Source: Tropicibacter sp. R16_0
GTDB taxonomy: Bacteria > Pseudomonadota > Alphaproteobacteria > Rhodobacterales > Rhodobacteraceae
Direction of reading: 5' to 3'
DNA: 64,000 nt
NCBI RefSeq assembly: GCF_017743935.1
Contig: NZ_JAGHRE010000007.1
Span: 62,001 to 126,000, forward strand
Numbering within the stretch: position 1 is the stretch's first letter; each line of letters begins with the position of its first letter. This document shows, piece after piece, positions 27,164-34,924 of the stretch. The position numbers were made by a program, and so were the translations under genes. The notes below the pieces were generated by a model. That model was not told the origin of the DNA and did not search any database. It saw only the letters and a list, made by a program, of their open reading frames with translations.

Positions 27164-28141
27164 TCAGGCCGGGTTGTTGTAGTCCGCGACCTCATTCCGA
27201 AGGGTCACGGTCACAAGGTTCTGCCCAATCGCGGGCCGGTTCGCGCGGAAACTGTAGCTGGAGCTGATGATCCCCCGCCCGTCGATGGGCAGACCTGTAC
27301 GCTCAAGGCGCACATTCGGCTTCAGGATCTCCAACGAGTATTTCGCCCCAAGGCTCCAAACCTGTTTCAAGGCAAATGCCTCGCCAGAGTTGGCCTTGTC
27401 GTAGAGGTCACGATCGCGGAACCGGGCATCCAGGCTGCCCGTCAGCCCCCACATACCCTGATCAATGCTTGATGCTGTGGCCTGACCGCTCATTGTTTCC
27501 TGATCGGCCTCGATACCTTTTGTGAGCGACATGTTCACCCCAGTCAGACCGGCGACCCCAACACCGTCAATCTCAGCCGTTCCGACATATCCAACCGGCT
27601 TGGGGTCGGTTGCATAGACAATCGGCGTGCTGTCCAGAGTGGCGTTTGCTGTCTCTTCTTCACGACCGATCAGGTTGAAGGTCGCCCGCACCCGTTCGCT
27701 GTTCTTGCGTGCGTTGATATCCATGCCGGCATAAGCAAGACTGTCTTGCACAAAGTGGATATCCCGGCGCGAATGCGTGATCCCATGGGTCAACAAGGGG
27801 ATGGTTGGCTGCCCAGTAGCGGAAAAGACATGCTGATATTCCCCGGACTGGACTTCGGTGGTGACCGGCGCGCCGAGCAAGGCCTGCAGGTGCCAACCAA
27901 TGGAATTCAACCCGATGGGAACCACCATGCTGCCGCCCAGGGCGCGCAACCCGTCGACGGAATCGCCGGGGAATGCGTCACCATAGATCGCTTCGTCTTC
28001 GTTGACTTCAGCTGAGGGGTTCACGTTGTAGTTGTAGAACGGCAGATGCAGGAATTTCCCCGCCCCTGCGGCCTCAGCTGCACCAAAGGCCGCCTGAGTG
28101 CGAACCAACAGTTTGGCTTCATCGCCACGTGCATTGCTCAT
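27164..28141 (-). CDS. Major tail tube protein
   Basis: The 325-residue product lies between the tail terminator and the chaperones, the place of lambda V. It is beta-rich with segments such as FLHLPFYNYNVNPSAEVNED and SGEYQHVFSATGQPTIPLL, typical of Phage_tube_2-type tail tube proteins. The ATG at 28141 (MSNARGDEAK) overlaps the upstream stop by four bases, so the longer frame to 28207 is not used. Confidence 0.8.
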   Translation of the reverse strand: MSNARGDEAKLLVRTQAAFGAAEAAGAGKFLHLPFYNYNVNPSAEVNEDEAIYGDAFPGDSVDGLRALGGSMVVPIGLNSIGWHLQALLGAPVTTEVQSGEYQHVFSATGQPTIPLLTHGITHSRRDIHFVQDSLAYAGMDINARKNSERVRATFNLIGREEETANATLDSTPIVYATDPKPVGYVGTAEIDGVGVAGLTGVNMSLTKGIEADQETMSGQATASSIDQGMWGLTGSLDARFRDRDLYDKANSGEAFALKQVWSLGAKYSLEILKPNVRLERTGLPIDGRGIISSSYSFRANRPAIGQNLVTVTLRNEVADYNNPA

Positions 28142-28578
28142 GACTGGATCTCCATTGTGTTTTTTGAAGTTTCGTAAAAAAGGGTGACCTCGATAACTGC
28201 GCCACACAGGGACGCAGCACCTTCCATCGGAATGGTTTCGGCACTCACTGGCGGGCCGACCTCCAGATGATCAATCAGCCCGCCAAGCGTTTCCTCTAGA
28301 AGCCTGTCCCCGATCGCGACCAACACATCATCCAACAGGGCCAAGCGCGCATCCGCGTCATGATGCTGGACAATGACCTCGATCGAAAAGCCGCGGGCCC
28401 ATTCGCGAATGTTGACACCGAGCTGATAATCCACCTCTTCGGGATCCCCAAGCACGACATTTGCCAGCCCCGGCTTGGGGCAGTTGCGCGGCAGTTCAAG
28501 GGTGCGCGTGACATGCACGTCCAAGGGCTCCAGCACCGCAATCAGTGCCAGAGCGATAGCTTCGTGACGGGATGCCAT
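28138..28578 (-). CDS. Tail terminator, gpU-position
   Basis: The 146-residue product lies just before the tail tube gene. It has the alpha/beta make-up of tail-terminator proteins: an N-terminal helix (HEAIALALIAVL), strands around VHVTRTLELPR and WARGFSIEVIVQHHD, and a C-terminal strand pair (GAVIEVTLFYET). Assignment rests on position and size. Confidence 0.6.
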   Translation of the reverse strand: MASRHEAIALALIAVLEPLDVHVTRTLELPRNCPKPGLANVVLGDPEEVDYQLGVNIREWARGFSIEVIVQHHDADARLALLDDVLVAIGDRLLEETLGGLIDHLEVGPPVSAETIPMEGAASLCGAVIEVTLFYETSKNTMEIQS

Positions 28579-29237
28579 CAGCGTGACTTTCTGGTTCCAA
28601 GGCGGGCGAAAGCCGCATCCGTGTCCTGGGCGATGTAGCCCATCTGATGATCCGCCACCGACTTACTGTTCAGCCTGCGCTTGAGCCGCGCCTGCCGCAC
28701 CAGAAAGAACATCGGCACGGTGGACAGTCCGTTTCCGGTCGCAAGAGCCCTTTTGCTGCGTGATTTTGCATAGGTGCCGCGCTTGGTGAGCCGTTGATTG
28801 TCAACCACCAGCAAAGACACCCCGCTCGGGCGGTAGACAAAACGCAGCGGTCCCAAACGATGTTCGGGAAAATTCGAGGGATTGATGCGTTTACGCCCCA
28901 TCCCAAGTTTGGGCGCCGAGTCGGTTGGGATGGCCAGCCAGAACCCATCCGCGGATCTGATCAAAGCACCGTCCTCAAAAGCCCGAACCAGAACCGGCGC
29001 CTTCGTGTGAACCGTCCCCGCGGCCCCCAAAGAGGCACCGCGCTTGGGGTACAGGGTCGACTTCCAGGACTTAGCAAGGCGACGGCCAAGCCCTCCATTG
29101 ATTGTGTCCCGCTGCAAGGCAACTTTGGTCCGGTTGAGCGTCGTTGCGACGCCCTCTGTAACGGCCAGCGTCGCAAGCTCCAGCTCTTCAGCCATGTACT
29201 CTTCAAGATTGCCGCTTGCCGCCGCCAGGATCCGCAT
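28578..29237 (-). CDS. Minor tail protein, gpZ-position (DUF6441-like)
   Basis: The 219-residue product is basic (RLAKSWKSTLYPKRGASLG, KRGTYAKSRSKRAL) and lies between the FII-like and U-like genes, the place of lambda Z and of HK97 gp10-like proteins. The pattern of N-terminal helix, GLGRRLAKSW and later FVYRPSGVSLLVVD agrees with the DUF6441 phage family as I know it. ATGA overlap with the upstream gene. Confidence 0.65.
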   Translation of the reverse strand: MRILAAASGNLEEYMAEELELATLAVTEGVATTLNRTKVALQRDTINGGLGRRLAKSWKSTLYPKRGASLGAAGTVHTKAPVLVRAFEDGALIRSADGFWLAIPTDSAPKLGMGRKRINPSNFPEHRLGPLRFVYRPSGVSLLVVDNQRLTKRGTYAKSRSKRALATGNGLSTVPMFFLVRQARLKRRLNSKSVADHQMGYIAQDTDAAFARLGTRKSR

Positions 29238-29545
29238 CAGTCCACCAAAACCGTATTCAAAACCACCTTCAGACGGCGACGATCCAGCACACGGTGCGAC
29301 TGCACTTTGCGGCGTTCACTGCCGACCATCACAATGGCACCATCCGAAAACCCGGCCCAATCCGCTTTGCGCACCTCAAAGACACCTGACGCATCAATGA
29401 TATCGACGCTGCTGAACCGGGCCTCTTCGTCCCCTTGCGAAGGCAGCAGCATCACGCCCCGATCGACGCCATCGGGATCCAGACGTGCCTCCACGCCCAG
29501 TGTGTCAAAGACAGCGTCGATGCCTTGTTGCGCAGCAAAACTCAT
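29237..29545 (-). CDS. Head-tail joining protein, gpFII-like
   Basis: The 102-residue product is close in size and place to lambda FII, which caps the portal and joins the tail. It is a small beta-rich protein (ARLDPDGVDRGVMLLPSQ, ERRKVQSHRVLDRRRLKVVL). It overlaps genes on both sides by four or fewer bases. Confidence 0.6.
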   Translation of the reverse strand: MSFAAQQGIDAVFDTLGVEARLDPDGVDRGVMLLPSQGDEEARFSSVDIIDASGVFEVRKADWAGFSDGAIVMVGSERRKVQSHRVLDRRRLKVVLNTVLVD

Positions 29546-30039
29546 TCGGTTGCAGTCACCGTGTCATTGCCCGCGGTGCCGTCGGGATCGGTTGCACCGT
29601 TACCCGCTTGGCTTCCCGGATCTCCTGCACCCGTCGATCCGCTTGGCTCGCTCCCGTTGGTGCCGTCCTTACCGTCACCCGTTTGGCCGCCCGGATCCCC
29701 TGCCCCCGGCGTCTCGCTGGGATCGCCGCCATTGGCGTTGTCGGAATTCGGAACCTTCGCCGTGTTCGATTTGGTTGCGGTTTTCTGCTTCGCCTGGGAA
29801 TTGGTTTTGGCGGCCGCCTTGCGCGTGCGTTTGGCGGGCTTCTTGCCTTCTTTTAGAGATTTCAGTTCCTCTGCAGTGTCCGCGACCAGGCCTTTGTCTG
29901 CGGCGTCAATCGATTTAGCGATGTCGGCAGCAACTTCCCCGGTCCAGCCAGCAGGGAACGTCCGCGACTCGGTTTTGTTCAGATCAAAGCGGTGCAGCTC
30001 AGTCAGAAAGACGAACTTTGTTTTCGGTGATTGGCTCAT
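29542..30039 (-). CDS. Head completion/packaging accessory, gpFI-position
   Basis: The 165-residue product has an ordered N-terminal part (FVFLTELHRFDLNKTESRTF, residues 1-70), a Lys/Ala-rich link (AKRTRKAAAKTNSQAKQK), and a low-complexity Gly/Asp/Asn/Pro-rich tail with repeated GAGDPG and GxTG units. Position between major capsid and FII-like genes matches lambda FI. The disordered tail is likely to have grown by repeat expansion and may vary between relatives. Confidence 0.55.
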   Translation of the reverse strand: MSQSPKTKFVFLTELHRFDLNKTESRTFPAGWTGEVAADIAKSIDAADKGLVADTAEELKSLKEGKKPAKRTRKAAAKTNSQAKQKTATKSNTAKVPNSDNANGGDPSETPGAGDPGGQTGDGKDGTNGSEPSGSTGAGDPGSQAGNGATDPDGTAGNDTVTATE

Positions 30040-30051
30040 GATGCCCTCTCA

Positions 30052-30085
30052 GAAAAAGATGAACCGGCGCAGATCTGCGCCGGTT
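30052..30085 (-). terminator. Attenuating terminator after the major capsid gene
   Basis: A perfect 24-bp palindrome (AACCGGCGCAGA and its complement, 30062-30085) is followed on the minus strand by CATCTTTTTC. It lies between the capsid stop and the FI-like start and would lower transcription of head-completion and tail genes relative to capsid protein. Confidence 0.65.
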
Positions 30086-30114
30086 GCGTTTCAATTCAGC
30101 TGTGACGCGGGTTC

Positions 30115-31146
30115 TTAGAAGCGACCACGCACCAGCGCGCCAGGACGCAGGCACATCGGAAGGGTCTGCATCATCACTTCGACATCAACAAAACGGCTTT
30201 GCTGTACATCCGGGAAGACAGCAGAATAGAACGGCTGACCCGGCTGGTTGACCATCGGCATATAATCAGCAGACCCGTTGAAATCCCTGAACGTCTGACG
30301 CGTTCCTTCCGGGAAGAAAACAGCCTCATCGGACGGGACGAACCGACGGACGATCGCGGATCCATCCTCCTGAGGGACCGGAGCCTCGGCCAGGTACTTC
30401 TCCCAAATGATATTCTTCCATTCGAAGCCGCCCGAAACATTGGTACGCTCGGGATCCGCGCCACGGTTGTTCTCGAAATAACGGAACCGAGCACGGAAAT
30501 CGTCATGTGCCATCAGCCCATTCCAGAAGTCGGGACCACACAAGGCCCGCGCGCCTGTCATAACGTCACCCAACAGATGGGTGCGCACATAATCCACAAC
30601 CTCTTCGGCCTTGCTGCCCAGCTCTGTTGACGCCGTGCCCAGCTCGAAATTCACCTCTTTGCGGGTGATCCCAAAGGCATCATAAAGGTCGAGGATTTCG
30701 GAGCCGTCCGCATCCATCACGATCCCTTGCAAAGCACCGCACCGCAGATATTCGCGCGTGATGTCAACGGACCCTCGAAGTGTGGTTTGCCGTTCCGCGA
30801 CCTCGCCAGCAACTTGAACCAGCTCGCTTTCCGAACCAAAGGCCCGAATCCCGTCAACATCGCTTGCGGTAATTGTGGATTTCAAACCGAAGCGCTCGGT
30901 CTCGAAGGGGCGCAATTTGCGTTTCGGCCGCTCGCCAGCGGGCAACGACGTGCCGCGTTCCGACGAGCTGATCAGCTGAAGCACCCCGCCCTTGTTCTCG
31001 ATCGAGAACGTAGTCCCGCGGATGGGCTTGGGAGTAAAGATGCCCAGTTCGCCAACACGGCCCCACTGGATCGGGATTTCGTTAACGGCTTCGGACATTT
31101 CAATGACCCGGAAGGCGTCACCTTTAAAGATATCGATATGGGCCAT
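30115..31146 (-). CDS. Major capsid protein, lambda gpE family
   Basis: The 343-residue product matches the Phage_cap_E family: N-terminal AHIDIFKGDAFRVIEMSEAV, the GTTFSIENKGGVLQLISSSE and FGLKSTITASDVDGIRAFGS segments, and a C-terminal PMVNQPGQPFYSAVFPD, all at the usual places. It forms the HK97-fold shell. A strong AGAAAGGAG site precedes the ATG, as expected for the most abundant structural protein. Confidence 0.92.
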   Translation of the reverse strand: MAHIDIFKGDAFRVIEMSEAVNEIPIQWGRVGELGIFTPKPIRGTTFSIENKGGVLQLISSSERGTSLPAGERPKRKLRPFETERFGLKSTITASDVDGIRAFGSESELVQVAGEVAERQTTLRGSVDITREYLRCGALQGIVMDADGSEILDLYDAFGITRKEVNFELGTASTELGSKAEEVVDYVRTHLLGDVMTGARALCGPDFWNGLMAHDDFRARFRYFENNRGADPERTNVSGGFEWKNIIWEKYLAEAPVPQEDGSAIVRRFVPSDEAVFFPEGTRQTFRDFNGSADYMPMVNQPGQPFYSAVFPDVQQSRFVDVEVMMQTLPMCLRPGALVRGRF

Positions 31147-31214
31147 GAAAGGCTCCTTTCTCAGCTAAGAAACAACCCCGAAACAGGGTCGCTAAGGGGT
31201 GGTGGAACCGGCGA

Positions 31215-31583
31215 TCAGATCGCGACGATGCCTTTGGATTTCAGCTGCTCGACGGCGGCGTCACGCTGTGCCGTCGTGGTAAAACCCGCCCCGAAGGTCA
31301 GCCCCATGCGGGACACCTGAGCGTGGCGGGCGATGGTAAGGCCGGGCGCATCTGTGGTGCTGGCATCGACACCAGTATGCAGGACCGAGACTGCCACCTC
31401 TGATCCGTCGCTTGCGCCCGGATCACAGACGGTCAGTTTCTTGTCAGCAGTGATGCGACCCAGAACCGTGCCAGATTCATAGTTGCCGCCGGTGATGATC
31501 TCACTTTCGCGGGAATAGTGGCTGGGGGCTTCATACATCAGCCAATCGCCAGGGGTTTTGCCTTCAGTCAGTACAGGGGGCAT
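31215..31583 (-). CDS. Capsid decoration protein, lambda gpD family
   Basis: The 122-residue product is of gpD length and lies in the D position between protease/scaffold and capsid genes. ESGTVLGRITADKKL and LTIARHAQVSRMGLTFG fit the family, which stabilises the expanded shell as trimers. Confidence 0.88.
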   Translation of the reverse strand: MPPVLTEGKTPGDWLMYEAPSHYSRESEIITGGNYESGTVLGRITADKKLTVCDPGASDGSEVAVSVLHTGVDASTTDAPGLTIARHAQVSRMGLTFGAGFTTTAQRDAAVEQLKSKGIVAI

Positions 31584-31636
31584 TTTGATCTCCAGTTCTG
31601 TTTCAATGGATGTGTGTCAGAGGACCCCGTGAGGGA

Positions 31637-32146
31637 TCACTTGCCGTTCATCTTGCGAACGGCTTCCTTCACGGGGTTGGTCGGGGCCTGCCCGCCCGGC
31701 GGGGTATCGATGTCGCTCTCCGACGCGTATTCCTGCATCTGCGTGCTCAGCGACCCTGCGACCTGTCCCTTTGGCGCCTTGCTCAAGAGCGACTTGGCCG
31801 AAGCCAGCGGCATGTTCTGATTGAACGCCAGCTCTTTGGCCAACTCTTCGCGGCCCTCGGCTTCCGGACAGTCGAGGATGGCCTGGGCACGTTTCAGCGG
31901 ATCGCTGTCGATCGCGGACGCCTCGGCCCCATCACCGTCAGATCCGCCATCGGGGTCACCTTCGACATTGTCATCGACGTTTTCCTCAGGCCCATCACCC
32001 CCTTCGGGCGCGGCATCTTCTGCTTCGGTCCCTTCAGGTACATCTGCATTTGCATCCAGATTTTCGTCTTCGGCCTCTGGCGTTTCCACCTGGTCGGATG
32101 AGGCCGCAACCTTGCCGCCCGCTTTGCCCTTTTTCAAAGTGCTCAT
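31637..32146 (-). CDS. Nested head scaffold protein, Nu3-like (internal start)
   Basis: An in-frame ATG at 32146 (MSTLKKGKAG) inside the protease gene has its own strong ribosome-binding site, GAAGGGAAGAAACCC, immediately upstream. It would produce a 169-residue scaffold made of the acidic linker and the helical C-terminal part (RAQAILDCPEAEGREELAKE). Lambda makes Nu3 in the same way from within C. Confidence 0.7.
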   Translation of the reverse strand: MSTLKKGKAGGKVAASSDQVETPEAEDENLDANADVPEGTEAEDAAPEGGDGPEENVDDNVEGDPDGGSDGDGAEASAIDSDPLKRAQAILDCPEAEGREELAKELAFNQNMPLASAKSLLSKAPKGQVAGSLSTQMQEYASESDIDTPPGGQAPTNPVKEAVRKMNGK

Positions 32147-33100
32147 GGGTTTCTTCCCTTCACTGGTTGTCATGATGGGCGAGGATCCGGCCTGCCCGTT
32201 GATCTGAGCGACAAAACGCTCGAATGCTTCACGAGGGCTCCCCACTTCATCAGCAAGGCCCCGATCGACAGCCTCTTGCCCCAGGAAGCACCCGGCCTCG
32301 GTGTCCAGCACCTGCTGGACATCCATGCGACCCCCGCGGCCCTCGCTGACGGTCTCGGCAAAAATCTGGCGCAGATGCTCCATTTCGCCCTGCAACCTGT
32401 CGCGCACGCCGTCAGGCAGCGGCTCATAAGGGTTTGCGTCGCCTTTTCTTTCGCCGGCGGAAATCACCGAAACGGTCAAGCCCAAGGCTTCAAGCTGCGC
32501 GCTGCGATCCATGTGCAGACAGATCACCCCAATCGAACCCGCGCCCCCGGCCCGCGGGATCACCACGTGATCGGCCTGCGAAGCCAACGCAAAGGCCGCG
32601 GAATAGGAATGATCACAGATGAAGGCATGAACAGGCTTGGCTGATCTGGCGGCGCGGATCCGGTCGGCCAGATCAAAACACCCCGCAACTTCACCACCGT
32701 GGCTGTCAATCTCCAGCGCGATACCCCGCACGGATCGATCTTCGACCGCGGCGTCAATCTGCGCCCCGATCCCCTCATAGGTGGTCTCACCCGAGAAGCT
32801 GCCCACCCAGGCACCCCGATGGATAAGCGCACCGGTCACCGGAATGACAGCGACACCGTCAATCATCCGGTAGGCATCCCGCTGACCTGCGCGGATCTCG
32901 GCGCCAAGCCGATCATCCAGAAGGGACGCATAGGGTTTGTTCGACGGTCCTGCGTCGGCCTCTGGGTCAAATCCGTCAATCTCGATCGAGCCTGAACCCG
33001 TGATCCGCGGACCCAGGCCACGCACAAAGGCCGCGGCCTTCGACGGCGCAACAAGAAGCGGCGTGTGAAACACACGCTGCGCAATTTCCGGATATTTCAT
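31637..33100 (-). CDS. S49 capsid maturation protease with C-terminal scaffold, gpC-like
   Basis: The 487-residue product has an SppA-type S49 protease in residues about 1-300, with the nucleophile Ser in HSYSAAFALASQADHVV and the general-base Lys in SAGERKGDANPYEPL. A highly acidic, low-complexity linker (residues 330-400) and a helical scaffold tail follow. As in lambda C/Nu3, the protease should digest the scaffold and itself during head maturation. The scaffold is probably also made separately from an internal start at 32146. Confidence 0.9.
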   Translation of the reverse strand: MKYPEIAQRVFHTPLLVAPSKAAAFVRGLGPRITGSGSIEIDGFDPEADAGPSNKPYASLLDDRLGAEIRAGQRDAYRMIDGVAVIPVTGALIHRGAWVGSFSGETTYEGIGAQIDAAVEDRSVRGIALEIDSHGGEVAGCFDLADRIRAARSAKPVHAFICDHSYSAAFALASQADHVVIPRAGGAGSIGVICLHMDRSAQLEALGLTVSVISAGERKGDANPYEPLPDGVRDRLQGEMEHLRQIFAETVSEGRGGRMDVQQVLDTEAGCFLGQEAVDRGLADEVGSPREAFERFVAQINGQAGSSPIMTTSEGKKPMSTLKKGKAGGKVAASSDQVETPEAEDENLDANADVPEGTEAEDAAPEGGDGPEENVDDNVEGDPDGGSDGDGAEASAIDSDPLKRAQAILDCPEAEGREELAKELAFNQNMPLASAKSLLSKAPKGQVAGSLSTQMQEYASESDIDTPPGGQAPTNPVKEAVRKMNGK

Positions 33101-33104
33101 GTGA

Positions 33105-34709
33105 TCAGTCCTCTGGCGACATGACCGGGCCAGCGTTGTGCCCCAGCAGTTTCGCGAAACTTTCCTGCATCGGATGCAGAACGTTGTCGGGCATCATCTC
33201 AATCTCGGCCTTGATCTGGACGATGTTGTCACCGAAATCGGATCCCGTCAGCTCGGCGGCTTCTTCTTCGAGCGTCGACATGCCAAGAGCCACACGCATG
33301 GCCGAGGCCTGTGCTTCCTTGACCGGATCAACAAACCCTTTGCCCGGGCCGATCCACTTTGCCCGGGTATAGGCCACCCAGTTTTCATAGAAATCTGGTG
33401 CCCTGCTGGGCAATTTGATGTGACCGTCGATCACCATCTCTTCCAGCCAGGCCATGAAGAACGGCTGACAGAAGTTCTGCGCAAAAGCGATCCGACGATT
33501 GGTCCACCCGCGCCAGATCTCGATCATGGCCGCCCGTGCGCTGGAATAGTTGGTCTTTGACCAGTCACTGGCCAGCTGCTCATAGGAGATCCCCAAACCG
33601 CTGGCGATATTGCGCAACACCGCGGCCTCGAACTCGGCAAACTGTGCCGCTGGTCGCGCCGTTTGCACCATTCCAATCTCATCATTGGGATAGAGCATGG
33701 TGACCTGGGATCCACCTAAGCGGATCTTGTTCTTGTCGTAGAATTTGCCGCGCTCAGCCTGCATCCCGAGGAAGGCGCTCGCCGCCTCGGTATCCCCTCC
33801 GAACATGTCATCCATGGCCTCGGGCCCCATAGGGGACTTGATGAAAGCAGCCAAAACCGCATTGATCACCGCTGCCTGCAGCTCGACCTTGGAATAATGA
33901 TCCTCCATTCGCAGCCGCTCGATAATCGGCGCCATGCGCGACACGCCCCGAGTTTGGCCATCCCGCAGCTTGTCAAAGAAGTGGATCACCTGCGGCCGAC
34001 CAGTCGGCAACTCACGCCGGATCCGTTTCCAGTCCAGGCTGTCGAATCCCGTGTGATTGGTATTTGGATGCGACTGACGGAAATTGTAGGCCAGAGCGAC
34101 CCCGTCGCGGGACAAGTTGATCCCACCCCGCAGAAAAGGCGTGTCCGGATGGTCATAGGGATTGCTGAGCAAGTCAGGATCCACCAGACGCAAACACGTG
34201 TGCGTGGGCCGTTTCCGACGCCAATTCACCAACCCCAGCGCTTCACCTTCGATCAGATATCCACGATAGGCCGTGCCGAACAGCTGGGACACAGTTTGAC
34301 TGCGCGTCGTATCCGCCAGTTTACGCGGATCTTCGGCATAGTTGCGCCATTTGGCTTGAACTTCTTCCTTGAACTCTTGCGCCCAAACCGGATCCAACCC
34401 AAGCGCCCGCCAGTCTGGCTTGCAGAACGGGCGAAAGTTGCCGCCAATGATGCTGTCGACTTCTTTGGACACCGCACCGGCAGCCCAACCATTGTTGCGC
34501 GCGAGATCTCGCGCTCGCGCTGTGATCTTGTCCCGCCCTTGGCCGATCTCAGCATCAGGTGCCATGCGCGATGGCTGAAAACCTTGCATCGTATCCACGG
34601 CAAGATCACCAGCAACATAAGGCGCGGTGGCACCAAAAACGGCATCCCGCATCGCTTCTGGCTTGAGCCGAACCGACCCCGGGCGAATCCGAGCTGCTGG
34701 CTTATTCAA
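33105..34709 (-). CDS. Portal protein, lambda gpB family
   Basis: The 534-residue product forms the dodecameric DNA gate at the capsid vertex. Phage_portal_2 features are present: ARDLARNNGWAAGAVSKEVDSIIG near the N-terminus, VIHFFDKLRDGQTRGVSRMAP in the middle, and SGLGISYEQLASDWSKTNYSSARA, the most conserved block. Translation appears to start at a TTG (34709) that overlaps the gpW stop (TTGA), a coupled start; the first ATG lies 17 codons in. Confidence 0.92.
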   Translation of the reverse strand: MNKPAARIRPGSVRLKPEAMRDAVFGATAPYVAGDLAVDTMQGFQPSRMAPDAEIGQGRDKITARARDLARNNGWAAGAVSKEVDSIIGGNFRPFCKPDWRALGLDPVWAQEFKEEVQAKWRNYAEDPRKLADTTRSQTVSQLFGTAYRGYLIEGEALGLVNWRRKRPTHTCLRLVDPDLLSNPYDHPDTPFLRGGINLSRDGVALAYNFRQSHPNTNHTGFDSLDWKRIRRELPTGRPQVIHFFDKLRDGQTRGVSRMAPIIERLRMEDHYSKVELQAAVINAVLAAFIKSPMGPEAMDDMFGGDTEAASAFLGMQAERGKFYDKNKIRLGGSQVTMLYPNDEIGMVQTARPAAQFAEFEAAVLRNIASGLGISYEQLASDWSKTNYSSARAAMIEIWRGWTNRRIAFAQNFCQPFFMAWLEEMVIDGHIKLPSRAPDFYENWVAYTRAKWIGPGKGFVDPVKEAQASAMRVALGMSTLEEEAAELTGSDFGDNIVQIKAEIEMMPDNVLHPMQESFAKLLGHNAGPVMSPED

Positions 34710-34924
34710 AACGCAACCCTCCGGGACGATCGACCGCTCGACGGTTTGCCGAGCTTGCGCTGCAACTCTCGAATGTATCGACGCAGCTGGACCTCACTGG
34801 CCTTTGAAAAGGTGGTCGCCGCGCCATCATAGTCGACCGAAACAACCTGCGTTCCCGTCATCAGTTTGTGCAGCGCTTCCTCAGCTGAGGTCAGGCGTTG
34901 CTCAAGTACCGCCGTGTCAGTCAT
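34706..34924 (-). CDS. Head-tail joining protein, gpW-like
   Basis: The 72-residue product has the size, place and layout of gpW: an N-terminal helix (LEQRLTSAEEALHKLMTG), a short strand pair (VVSVDYDGAATTF) and a second helix (LRRYIRELQRKLG). gpW plugs the portal after DNA packaging. It overlaps the large terminase gene by eight bases and the portal start by four. Confidence 0.85.
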   Translation of the reverse strand: MTDTAVLEQRLTSAEEALHKLMTGTQVVSVDYDGAATTFSKASEVQLRRYIRELQRKLGKPSSGRSSRRVAF

